Source: Arcobacter sp. FWKO B (lineage in GTDB: Bacteria > Campylobacterota > Campylobacteria > Campylobacterales > Arcobacteraceae). From it: a stretch of 64,000 nucleotides of DNA. Below are positions 15,889 to 22,751 of the stretch, one piece after another. How positions within the stretch are numbered: the stretch's first letter is position 1; each line of letters begins with the position of its first letter. Both the position numbers and the translations under genes were made by a program. Location of the stretch: positions 2,108,001-2,172,000 of the forward strand of contig NZ_CP041403.1 in NCBI RefSeq assembly GCF_014844135.1, in the 5' to 3' direction. The notes beneath the pieces are model-generated. The model saw only the letters and a list, made by a program, of their open reading frames with translations. It had not been told where the DNA came from and searched no databases.

Positions 15889-17195
15889 TTACTCATGAAA
15901 TCGGTGTAAGTGAAATGCTAAAAGAAATATTTTGTATAAATAATGATGAAGATTTGATATTAAGTGATGATTTCGAAACTGAAAATTTAGAATTTTTAAA
16001 GGTAAAAGATTCAGCTTATAAAAAAATGATTGAATATTTAAAAAATAGCAATAGTTTTTCATTTGATATATTTTTAGCAATAAATACAACTTTAGCCTAT
16101 GGACATCATCCAAGTGAACTTGATTTAGAAATTGAAAAATACATAACTAAATATATTGATAACTTCATAGAGGAGATAGGTTCCATAAAAGACCTAAACA
16201 GATATCTGAATAAAGAATCTGTACAAAATTATGAAAGTGTAGTTGTAAATAAGATTTCTTATGATTTGATAAAAAATATAATAACTTTAAGCTTGTATCA
16301 CTCAAGATTATATAAAGATGAACATATTTATGGTGTGCAAAATTTACTTTTGAATTTGTCAAAATATTCTCATGAAAAATTTTCAAGGTGGTTTTTAACC
16401 ACTAACAGAAATGATTTAAAAGTAATTTTTATTGATGCTACATTAAATTTTATGGGTAGTGTTGATAGTTTTTCAGAAAGTAATATAGATTCAGAAATTC
16501 CATTTGTTAGAGCATTTTCCAAAACTATTTTTTATAACATTGATAGAAATTTGAAACTACCAAATATGCAAAAATATTTTTATGATTTATCGTCAAATGA
16601 AGAAAATATGTATTTTGTTTTATATTATTTTTCAAATAGAGTATTTGATTTAAAAAATCAAAACAGTCTGAATGAATTAAATGATGAAATAAAAAAAGCC
16701 TCAAGGTATCTAAACTATTTAAATGAAGATATACTGAAAGAATTTCTAAGATATATCAATATATCAGTGGCTTATGGATTAGTAGATGAAATACAAGACA
16801 ATAACTTAAAAATTGAATTATTTACTGTGTGTTTTAAAAACTTAGAAAGTAAAATTGAACTTGAAAAATTTGTTAGTAATCACACAATAGAAGAAGCTAA
16901 TATATTAGGAAATATATTATTAAATGTAGATGAAACAAATGTAAATGATTTTTTTAAACAATTTAATGAATTTGTAAAAGCAATGCAAGAACCTTACTAT
17001 GTTTATAGATTTCATAATCAATGGGATAAACAAATAAGTATTTTAACCCATTATTTAATAGCTATTTTTATCTACTTTAGTGAGAAAAAAGATAACAAAT
17101 ATTTAGAATATAAAGATAAATTGATTGAAGTTAAAAAGAATTTTATACATACAAATGATAATTATATTGAAGAAATTTTAAAACAGATAGTTTAA
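15885..17195 (+). CDS. Unrecognised helical protein, third gene of PLD-like operon
   Basis: 436 residues, no family recognised. The sequence is Lys/Glu/Asn/Ile-rich and predicted by eye to be largely alpha-helical, perhaps with helical-repeat character. There is no signal peptide, and one moderately hydrophobic stretch (ISILTHYLIAIFIYFS) occurs near the C-terminus. It has no visible nuclease, ATPase or zinc motif. It is translationally coupled (ATGA) to the 187-residue PLD-like gene, with GGTGG before the ATG. As the last gene of the operon it could be a sensor, scaffold or immunity partner; this is speculation from context. Confidence 0.5.
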   Translation: MITHEIGVSEMLKEIFCINNDEDLILSDDFETENLEFLKVKDSAYKKMIEYLKNSNSFSFDIFLAINTTLAYGHHPSELDLEIEKYITKYIDNFIEEIGSIKDLNRYLNKESVQNYESVVVNKISYDLIKNIITLSLYHSRLYKDEHIYGVQNLLLNLSKYSHEKFSRWFLTTNRNDLKVIFIDATLNFMGSVDSFSESNIDSEIPFVRAFSKTIFYNIDRNLKLPNMQKYFYDLSSNEENMYFVLYYFSNRVFDLKNQNSLNELNDEIKKASRYLNYLNEDILKEFLRYINISVAYGLVDEIQDNNLKIELFTVCFKNLESKIELEKFVSNHTIEEANILGNILLNVDETNVNDFFKQFNEFVKAMQEPYYVYRFHNQWDKQISILTHYLIAIFIYFSEKKDNKYLEYKDKLIEVKKNFIHTNDNYIEEILKQIV

Positions 17196-17292
17196 TTTTA
17201 AGTGTTTGAAATAAAGGGGGAGGTACAATTATATTTTAATCCTAAGTTAGTTTTCTAAAAAAGTAGCATTAAACTATGGTTTTAGCTTCTTT

Positions 17293-17315
17293 GATACTTT
17301 TTTAGAAAAAGTATC
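17293..17315. terminator. Perfect 10-base stem-loop downstream of the PLD-like operon
   Basis: GATACTTTTT, loop TAG, AAAAAGTATC. It is the first strong hairpin after the 436-residue gene and may end that transcript, though it is about 100 bases past the stop and its stem is AT-rich. Confidence 0.45.
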
Positions 17316-17560
17316 CAAAAATCGTGGCACTAGTTGCTTTTTTAAGGATTTTTTTAGTAATTTTCAAAACAAATAAAGTGCAGTTTCCTTGAAAAAACTC
17401 AAAACTCACTTCGTTCAAACAGTTGAGTTTTCTTAACGAAATTTCTTCAAAACGAAGTTTCCTTGAAAGTGCCACAAAGAGGAAGCTGAATTTTTCATTT
17501 TTTGATTATCGCTTTAACGATACCGAAGATGGAAAACGAGACAAGCTACTCTATTTTCAA

Positions 17561-17640
17561 GCGATATTTTAAGGAACACCGATTTTAATCGGTATAGTAA
17601 GACAAGCCCAGTCATAGACTGGGGTTCCATTATTCCAATA
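17561..17640 (+). repeat. Island two-hairpin repeat, copy A
   Basis: Starts GCGATATTTTAAGGAAC and ends GGGGTTCCATTATTCCAATA. Outer arms GGAAC (17573-17577) and GTTCC (17624-17628) enclose hairpin 1, CCGATT-TT-AATCGG, and hairpin 2, CCCAGTC-ATA-GACTGGG, joined by GTAAGACAAG. Two substitutions separate it from copies B and D within the 56-base core. Similarity with copy C extends right to about 17680 and left to about 17470. Confidence 0.85.
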
Positions 17641-17777
17641 AATTCCAAAAATTGTAACTCCTTGCACCGTTTTTTACGAAATTTTTTATACAAAAAGTGA
17701 CATTTAACTGTATCCATTGTGGTATAAAATCACCTTCTTAAAATATGGTATAATAACATCAACGAATAAAATCTTTT

Positions 17778-17800
17778 AAATATTGCAATTTGCAATATTT
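17778..17800. promoter_or_regulatory. Palindromic operator upstream of dinD
   Basis: Perfect inverted repeat AAATATTGCA-ATT-TGCAATATTT. It ends 24 bases before a putative extended -10 (TGTAAAAT, -10 at 17825-17830). The same arms and the same spacing occur upstream of yhcG. This position overlaps the -35 zone, so it is probably a repressor or activator site. Confidence 0.7.
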
Positions 17801-17859
17801 TATAATTTATAAAAATTTTTGATGTAAAATGTGGAAAATTAAATAAAAGGAAATCAAAA

Positions 17860-18714
17860 GTGAAACCACAAACTACAGAGCAATCACATCATCAAACTTT
17901 TGAAGATATAAAACAAATAGATGAAAATGGTAATGAATTTTGGTATGCAAGAGCATTTGCAAAAACACTTGAATATAGTGATTTTAGAAACTTTATAAAA
18001 GTAATAGAAAAAGCAAAAAAAGCTTGTATCAACAGTAATAAAGATGTTTTAGAACACCTCGTTGAAGCCAACGAGCAGTTAAGGTTTGGTCAAGGTGCAA
18101 CCAAAGAATACCCATCTTTTAAACTATCAAGATATATGTGTTATCTAATTGTTCAAAATGCTGACCCATCTAAGCCAATAGTAGCTAATGGTCAAACATA
18201 TTTTGCCATACAAACAAGAAGACAGGAGCTAAAGGATGATAATGAATTCAAAAAGCTTAAAGAGGATGAAAAAAGACTTTATTTAAGAAATGAACTAAAA
18301 GAGCATAACAAACTTTTAGTAGATACAGCTTATAACTCAGGAGTAGAAACCAATCTTGACTTTGCAATATTTCAAAATCATGGTTATATGGGTCTATATG
18401 GTGGACTAGATGCCAAAGCAATACATGCAAAAAAAGAGTTAAAAAAATCTCAAAAAATACTAGATTATATGGGAAGTACGGAACTAGCAGCAAATCTTTT
18501 TCGTGCTACACAAGCAGAAGAGAAATTAAAAAGAGATAATATTCAAATCAAATCAAAAGCAAATGATATTCATTATGAAGTTGGAAAAAAGGTAAGAGAT
18601 ACCATAAAAGAGCTTGGAGGTATTATGCCTGAAAATCTAGAAACACCACAAAAAAGTATAAAAAGCATAGAAAAAGAGATAAAAAATCTAGAAGAAAAGA
18701 AAACTTCAAAATAG
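17860..18714 (+). CDS. dinD: DNA damage-inducible protein D-like
   Basis: 284 residues. FWYARAFAKTLEYSDFRNFIKVIEKA is a BRO-N-like start. YPSFKLSRYMCYLIVQNADPSKPIVANGQTYFAIQTRRQE and NHGYMGLYGGLDAKAIHAKK are DinD signatures. E. coli DinD is LexA-regulated and inhibits RecA-mediated strand exchange. Here the start is GTG with AAAAGG upstream, and the promoter carries a palindrome shared with yhcG instead of a classical LexA box. The gene sits between repeat copies A and B. The C-terminus is a Lys/Glu-rich coiled coil. Confidence 0.85.
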   Translation: MKPQTTEQSHHQTFEDIKQIDENGNEFWYARAFAKTLEYSDFRNFIKVIEKAKKACINSNKDVLEHLVEANEQLRFGQGATKEYPSFKLSRYMCYLIVQNADPSKPIVANGQTYFAIQTRRQELKDDNEFKKLKEDEKRLYLRNELKEHNKLLVDTAYNSGVETNLDFAIFQNHGYMGLYGGLDAKAIHAKKELKKSQKILDYMGSTELAANLFRATQAEEKLKRDNIQIKSKANDIHYEVGKKVRDTIKELGGIMPENLETPQKSIKSIEKEIKNLEEKKTSK

Positions 18715-18758
18715 TAGGCTTGGCTAAAAAATAATTAAAAATGGGGTTATACTTCCAA

Positions 18759-18828
18759 GCGATATTTTAAGGAACGCCGATTTTAATCGGTATCGTAAGA
18801 CAAGCCCAGTCATAGACTGGGGTTCCAT
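18759..18828 (+). repeat. Island two-hairpin repeat, copy B
   Basis: Core 18771-18826 (GGAAC to GTTCC) is identical over 56 bases to copy D. It lacks the ATTATTCCAATA tail seen in A, C and D (it continues AGAAGTGG). It is located between dinD and the convergent BrnA-like gene, where its hairpins could also stop transcription. Confidence 0.85.
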
Positions 18829-18852
18829 AGAAGTGGAATCAAATAGACAAAG

Positions 18853-19056
18853 TTAGCTATTTGCTAATTCGATTAATTCTTTGTCTTTAAAAAGTAGAGT
18901 ATTTATCATATGATTGAGATTTGTGTTTTGTTTTTTTGCTAATTTTGAAAAAAAAGCTTCAACCTCTGGGTCAAGATATACTGGTATATTAAACTTTGCA
19001 TCTTTGTTATAAAATTTACCTCTTACACCATTTGAAAAATCATATTCTTTTTTCAT
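18853..19056 (-). CDS. brnA: BrnA-like antitoxin
   Basis: About 67 residues from the ATG at 19056: MKKEYDFSNGVRGKFYNKDA then FNIPVYLDPEVEAFFSKLA. This is a ribbon-helix-helix-type antitoxin arrangement seen paired with BrnT toxins. An in-frame start at 19110 would overlap the toxin gene, but AAAGGAGG, embedded in the last codons of brnT, points to 19056. It follows the toxin by four bases, so the order is toxin first, as in known brnTA. It probably binds the toxin and represses the operon. The symbol is based on the partner and is less certain than brnT. Confidence 0.75.
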   Translation of the reverse strand: MKKEYDFSNGVRGKFYNKDAKFNIPVYLDPEVEAFFSKLAKKQNTNLNHMINTLLFKDKELIELANS

Positions 19057-19060
19057 AATA

Positions 19061-19354
19061 TCAACCTCCTTTATAAGCTTTTTGCTCGTTTTTAGTTGCT
19101 TTTCTAGCACTTATAATTCTTATTATACAATTATTTTCATTGAATGTTATGTAAGTGTGGACAACTACCAAAGTTCTGGTATTCACATCAATACCAATGG
19201 TTATCCATCTATCTTCATTTTCGCTATGCTCATCATCAAAAATAGAAATCGCATTCTCATCTTTAAATATAGTACAAGCGTCTTCAAAGCTAATTTTATG
19301 CTTAAGTAAATTTTTCTTAGCTTTATTAAAATCCCATTCAAAATTATAGTTCAT
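19061..19354 (-). CDS. brnT: BrnT family toxin
   Basis: 97 residues. FEWDFNKAKKNLLKHKISFEDA, HSENEDRWITIGID and IRIISARKATKNEQKAY cover the whole BrnT pattern. BrnT is a RelE-fold ribonuclease that halts translation. The ATG at 19354 has AAGGA upstream; a TTG one codon earlier is less likely. A minus-strand -10 (TAGAAT after TATGC) lies about 40 bases upstream. It forms a pair with the downstream antitoxin and is flanked by repeat copies B and C. Confidence 0.9.
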   Translation of the reverse strand: MNYNFEWDFNKAKKNLLKHKISFEDACTIFKDENAISIFDDEHSENEDRWITIGIDVNTRTLVVVHTYITFNENNCIIRIISARKATKNEQKAYKGG

Positions 19355-19520
19355 CAAATTCCTTAGACTAAATAAAACATCCTAAATTCTAGCATAATTT
19401 ATTTAAAAGTTTATAAAAGTTATCAATAAATCCAAAAAAATCTATTTCTTAAAAAAGTAAAGCGTCACAATCTAAGAGGAAAGCGGAATTTTATTTTTTA
19501 TTACATCGCCTTTGGCAATA

Positions 19521-19620
19521 CAAAGGAACGCCAGATTTCTCAAAGAGAGCGCTTCACACAAGATCTGGTTTACTTGTAAGACAAGCCCAGTCATAGACTA
19601 GGGTTCCATTATTCCAATAA
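19521..19620 (+). repeat. Island two-hairpin repeat, copy C (variant hairpin 1)
   Basis: GGAAC (19525-19529) to GTTCC (19603-19607) is 83 bases. Hairpin 1 is replaced by a longer one, CCAGAT...ATCTGG, with about 28 bases inside. The GTAAGACAAG linker and hairpin 2 are kept, with one change (GACTAGG). The tail ATTATTCCAATAAAT and the following TAACTCCTT-CACCG block match copy A. Confidence 0.8.
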
Positions 19621-19681
19621 ATCCCAAAAATCATAACTCCTTACACCGCTTTTTTACGCAACAATAATATACTTACTTATT

Positions 19682-19704
19682 AAATATTGCAAAATGCAAT
19701 ATTT
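19682..19704. promoter_or_regulatory. Palindromic operator upstream of yhcG
   Basis: AAATATTGCA-AAA-TGCAATATTT, with arms identical to the dinD site. It ends 24 bases before the putative -10 TAGGAT (19729-19734, preceded by TATGC), the same distance as at dinD. Confidence 0.7.
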
Positions 19705-19757
19705 TTCAAATATATTTCCCAAATATGCTAGGATAACAAAAACAAAAAGGCACTAAG

Positions 19758-20783
19758 ATGAATATACAAAACATAGAACCAAAATATGAAATTTTATTAG
19801 ATACGATTTGCAAGACTTATGAAACTGGAAAAATAAAGGCATTTAATGCTGTAAATACAGAACTTGTACAAACCTATTGGGAAATCGGTAAATATATCGT
19901 AGAGTTTGAACAAAATGGAGCAAAAAAAGCAGAGTATGGAAAAGCACTTTTAGAACAATTAAGTCGTGATTTGAGCATCAAATATGGTAAAGGATTTAGT
20001 CGGTCAAATTTATTTCAAATCCGTGCATTTTATACTAAATTTCCAAAAATCCAGACAGTGTCTGGAAAATTGAGTTGGTCGCATATTGTTGAACTTATAA
20101 AAGTAAGTGATGATACCGAAAGAGAGTTTTACGAAAAACAGGCAGTTATTGAAAATTGGTCTGTAAGAGAACTCAAAAGACAAAAAGATAGTGGACTTTT
20201 TTTGAGACTTGGAGTAGGTAAAGATAAAAAAGAAGTTTTAACTTTAGCAAAAAGTGGGCAGATTATTGACAAACCAAAAGATATTTTAAAAAATCCATAT
20301 ATATTTGAGTTTTTAAAAATTCCAGAACCGTATCATATAGCAGAAACCCAGCTAGAAAGTTTGCTTTGTGATAATCTTCAGAGTTTTTTACTTGAACTTG
20401 GAAGGGGCTTTACATTTGTGGGTAGACAATATAAAATAACTCTTAATAATATTCATTATAAAGTTGATTTAGTTTTTTATCATAGAATTTTGAGATGTTT
20501 TGTTTTGATAGATTTAAAAATAAATGAAGTAAGACATCAAGATATTGGGCAAATGAATATGTATCTTGGGTATTTTGCAAATGAAGAAAATATTGAAGGA
20601 GATAATCCACCCATCGGAATAATTCTCAGTAAAGAAAAAGATGAGTTATTGGTAGAATATGCAACCTATGGAATGAACAGTCAACTTTTCGTACAACAAT
20701 ATCAGTTTTATCTTCCAAACAAAGATGAATTAAGGGAAGAGATTGAAAGTGTATTAAGAGGCGATAATGAAATAATAATCTAG
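19758..20783 (+). CDS. yhcG: YhcG-family (DUF1016) PDDEXK nuclease
   Basis: 341 residues. The N-terminal DUF1016 domain (VNTELVQTYWEIGKYIVEFE, YGKGFSRSNLFQIRAFY, LSWSHIVELIKV) is followed by a restriction-endonuclease-fold domain. Putative catalytic residues lie in YKVDLVFYHR and CFVLIDLKI (D...DxK), with HQDIGQMNMYLGYF downstream. The family is common in defence and mobile islands and thought to cleave DNA; its role is not settled. ATG after AAAAGGCACTAAG. It shares its palindromic operator with dinD. Confidence 0.9.
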   Translation: MNIQNIEPKYEILLDTICKTYETGKIKAFNAVNTELVQTYWEIGKYIVEFEQNGAKKAEYGKALLEQLSRDLSIKYGKGFSRSNLFQIRAFYTKFPKIQTVSGKLSWSHIVELIKVSDDTEREFYEKQAVIENWSVRELKRQKDSGLFLRLGVGKDKKEVLTLAKSGQIIDKPKDILKNPYIFEFLKIPEPYHIAETQLESLLCDNLQSFLLELGRGFTFVGRQYKITLNNIHYKVDLVFYHRILRCFVLIDLKINEVRHQDIGQMNMYLGYFANEENIEGDNPPIGIILSKEKDELLVEYATYGMNSQLFVQQYQFYLPNKDELREEIESVLRGDNEIII

Positions 20784-20787
20784 TTAC

Positions 20788-20861
20788 GAGGTTGCGAATG
20801 GTTTTAAAAGTTGTTCGCCTATAGGCTAGACGAAAGCCACCTCTTGATACTCAATGGTATC
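20788..20861. ncRNA. Candidate structured RNA with a three-way junction
   Basis: GAGGT (20788-20792) pairs with ACCTC (20839-20843). Enclosed are GCGAA (20794-20798)/TTCGC (20814-20818) and GGCT (20824-20827)/AGCC (20835-20838). A separate hairpin GATAC-TCAATG-GTATC follows (20846-20861). It is GC-richer than its surroundings. It could be a small RNA, the structured 3' end of the yhcG transcript, or a right-end scrap of an IS200/IS605-type element. The strand is not determined. Confidence 0.35.
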
Positions 20862-21157
20862 TGAGCAAAAGCATTATATTACAATATATTTAAAAAATAG
20901 CTAAAATGATGAAATGCAAAGAGATAAAAAAGAAAAAACATTGTTTGTTTTTTTGGCAAATAAAAAATAAATTTTAAATAAGATAGAAAATAAATTTCCA
21001 AAAAGTCTTTATTTTAGGCTTTTGGATTGTGTAAATTTGTTTTTCTGAAGAAATAAAATCAAAAATAAACTAAGTATTCAGACCCCAAAATGAAACATTT
21101 ATCAAGCCAAATTAAGATTTAAATAGAAGCAGAGAATATTAAACCATTATCGCTAAA

Positions 21158-21238
21158 GCGATATTTTAAGGAACGCCGATTTTAATCGGTATCGTAAGAC
21201 AAGCCCAGTCATAGACTGGGGTTCCATTATTCCAATAT
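21158..21238 (+). repeat. Island two-hairpin repeat, copy D
   Basis: Core 21170-21225 is identical to copy B and keeps the ATTATTCCAATA tail. An ATCGCT-AA-AGCGAT hairpin immediately precedes it (21149-21162). It is the last copy in the array and borders the return to core genes. Confidence 0.85.
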
Positions 21239-21337
21239 GACATCCCCTTACATCGATTTTTAATCAAATTGTGTTTTGAATACTTTTTGTAAAAAATCAA
21301 AACAAGCCATATTTGAGTAGTAGTTTGAGTGTGCTAG

Positions 21338-21547
21338 TTATTTATTTACATCCATTTTTATAAGTACATTTTCACCATCTAATGTATAGCTAAAAGTATG
21401 TTTTTTACAAAACTTAGTATTTCCTTGTTCGCACATTGTAGATGCTTTTTGTGTAGCTTCTTCTATGCTATCACACTCTATTGACTCAGCCCATGATTTT
21501 CTTTTCTTTGCACAGGCACAAAGTTTTTCTACTAGTATTGTTGCCAT
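21338..21547 (-). CDS. Small cysteine-containing conserved-type protein
   Basis: 69 residues from ATG at 21547, preceded by GGAGG. Five cysteines occur (EKLCACAKKRKSW, ESIECDSIEEA, ASTMCEQG, TKFCKKHTF), suggesting metal binding or redox activity. The open frame extends upstream to 21748, but that part overlaps aroB and has no ribosome binding site, so I shortened it. No family is recognised. It is divergent from aroB and directly borders the accessory island. Confidence 0.6.
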   Translation of the reverse strand: MATILVEKLCACAKKRKSWAESIECDSIEEATQKASTMCEQGNTKFCKKHTFSYTLDGENVLIKMDVNK

Positions 21548-21650
21548 CTTAACCTCCATTTTTTGAAATTTTACCAATTTTATCTTTATTTTGGAATAGT
21601 TTTTTTGTAGGTTGGTAAATATATGGATACAAAATTTACTTATATTTTGG

Positions 21651-21656
21651 TATAAT
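21651..21656 (+). promoter_or_regulatory. Putative -10 box for the aroB operon
   Basis: TATAAT after TTTTGG, 31 bases before the aroB start, in the spacer left once the small cysteine protein is shortened. Confidence 0.6.
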
Positions 21657-21687
21657 CGGTACAAAATTAACTTTTTAAAGAGATACA

Positions 21688-22749
21688 ATGACGGTTCATA
21701 TAGATTTAGCAGATAATAGTTATGATATTTTAATAGATCAAATACCAAATATAAAGTTTGATGGGAGTTTTTTAAACCTTAAGTACCAAAAAGTAGTTGT
21801 TGTTACTAACCCTACAGTTAGCAGTTATCATCTTGATTATTTATTATCAAGACTAGATGCAAAAGATATAAGTGTGGTTACCATACCTGATGGTGAGCAG
21901 TATAAGACTATGTCTACAATAGAGCAGATTTTAGAACATTGTTTCACTCATAGGCTTGATAGAAAATCACTTCTGATTGCTTTTGGTGGTGGAGTTATTG
22001 GTGATATGACTGGTTTTGCTTCTGCTATTTATCAAAGAGGGATTGATTTTGTACAAGTTCCTACTACACTTCTTTCACAAGTAGATGCTAGTGTGGGTGG
22101 AAAAACAGGGATAAACAACAAATTTGGCAAAAACTTAATAGGTGCATTCCATCAGCCAAAAGCTGTCCTTATAGACCCACACTTTTTATCAACACTTCCT
22201 CAAAGAGAGTTTGGAGCAGGAGTTGCTGAGATAGTTAAAATGGCAGTTACTTTTAATAAAGAGTTTTTTGAATGGTTGGAAAACAATAGACTAGACACTG
22301 AAGAAAATATCAAAAAAGCAATAGCTTATTCTGTACAAACAAAAGCAAAAGTTGTAAGTAGTGATGAAAAAGAGCAAGGAATTCGTGCAGCACTTAATTA
22401 TGGACATACTTTTGGGCATGTGGTAGAAAATGAGACCAACTATGAAACATATCTTCACGGTGAAGCTGTGGGTATAGGTATGGTTATGGCAAATGAACTA
22501 GCTATTAGTTTAGGAAATATTACAGAAAATGAAGCACAAAGAATCAAAAAACTTTTAAGTAGTTATGACATTCCAACATCATATAATATCAAGGATGTAG
22601 AGGATTTTTATGAGCATTTTTTCTTGGATAAAAAAAGTGTAAATGATAAAATAAAGTTTATAGTTCCTCTTGGAATAGGGGATTGTGAGATAAGAGATGA
22701 TATTAGTAAAGATTTGGTTATAGATACTTTATCGAAGTTTAAAGGTTAG
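21688..22749 (+). CDS. aroB: 3-dehydroquinate synthase
   Basis: 353 residues. Second step of the shikimate pathway (DAHP to 3-dehydroquinate), using NAD and Zn. IPDGEQYKTMSTIEQIL, FGGGVIGDMTGFAS and PTTLLSQVDASVGGKTGIN are diagnostic, and the Zn ligands appear in ALNYGHTFGHVVE and YLHGEAVGIGM. ATG with AAAGAG upstream. First in an operon aroB-mscS-mtaB-ftsH-like-bioV, an order I recall in part from Helicobacter pylori and Campylobacter jejuni. Confidence 0.96.
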   Translation: MTVHIDLADNSYDILIDQIPNIKFDGSFLNLKYQKVVVVTNPTVSSYHLDYLLSRLDAKDISVVTIPDGEQYKTMSTIEQILEHCFTHRLDRKSLLIAFGGGVIGDMTGFASAIYQRGIDFVQVPTTLLSQVDASVGGKTGINNKFGKNLIGAFHQPKAVLIDPHFLSTLPQREFGAGVAEIVKMAVTFNKEFFEWLENNRLDTEENIKKAIAYSVQTKAKVVSSDEKEQGIRAALNYGHTFGHVVENETNYETYLHGEAVGIGMVMANELAISLGNITENEAQRIKKLLSSYDIPTSYNIKDVEDFYEHFFLDKKSVNDKIKFIVPLGIGDCEIRDDISKDLVIDTLSKFKG

Positions 22750-22751
22750 TT

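Larger units (their letters stand above)
17196..17859. other. 664-base non-coding spacer rich in hairpins
   Basis: No credible gene. In order it holds a perfect hairpin GATACTTTTT-TAG-AAAAAGTATC (17293-17315); an AAAACTCAA/TTGAGTTTT inverted pair (17394-17431); a GTTTCCTTGAAA direct repeat (17383 and 17457); repeat copy A (17561-17640, with flanking similarity to about 17680); and the dinD operator and promoter (17778-17830). A 67-codon minus-strand frame at 17514-17717 is an artefact of the repeat. Confidence 0.7.
19355..19757. other. 403-base divergent spacer between brnT and yhcG
   Basis: No gene seen. It contains the minus-strand brnT promoter region (about 19380-19410), the GAGGAAAGCGGAATTTTA block also found left of copy A, repeat copy C (19521-19620, tail to 19659), and the yhcG operator and promoter (19682-19734). 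Confidence 0.7.
20784..21337. other. 554-base spacer after yhcG
   Basis: No gene seen. It holds a candidate structured RNA (20788-20861), an A/T-rich stretch without clear signals (about 20880-21140), and repeat copy D (21158-21238). The last 100 bases carry a degraded version of the repeat tail (CCCCTTACATCGATTTTTAA). The AT-rich part shows no frames longer than a few dozen codons. Confidence 0.6.

Noticed and set aside
17514-17717. 67-residue minus-strand frame containing EPQSMTGLVL
   Set aside because: It is a translation of the two-hairpin repeat and flanks; the same nonsense peptide would arise at the other copies. No ribosome binding site.
17778-17800. LexA box controlling dinD
   Set aside because: The arms (AATATTGCA) do not fit the CTGT-N8-ACAG consensus, and Campylobacterota generally lack LexA.
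19082-19349. Plus-strand frames opposite brnT
   Set aside because: Shadows of a well-matched BrnT gene, Phe/Ile/Ser-rich with no start signals.
17561-21238. Repeats as classical integron attC sites or a CRISPR array
   Set aside because: No GTTRRRY core, no integrase in the window, spacing of 0.75-1.6 kb with genes between. No short regular direct repeats with spacers as in CRISPR.
21548-21748. Upstream extension of the small Cys protein
   Set aside because: Overlaps the aroB promoter and 5' end, no ribosome binding site; GGAGG supports the ATG at 21547.
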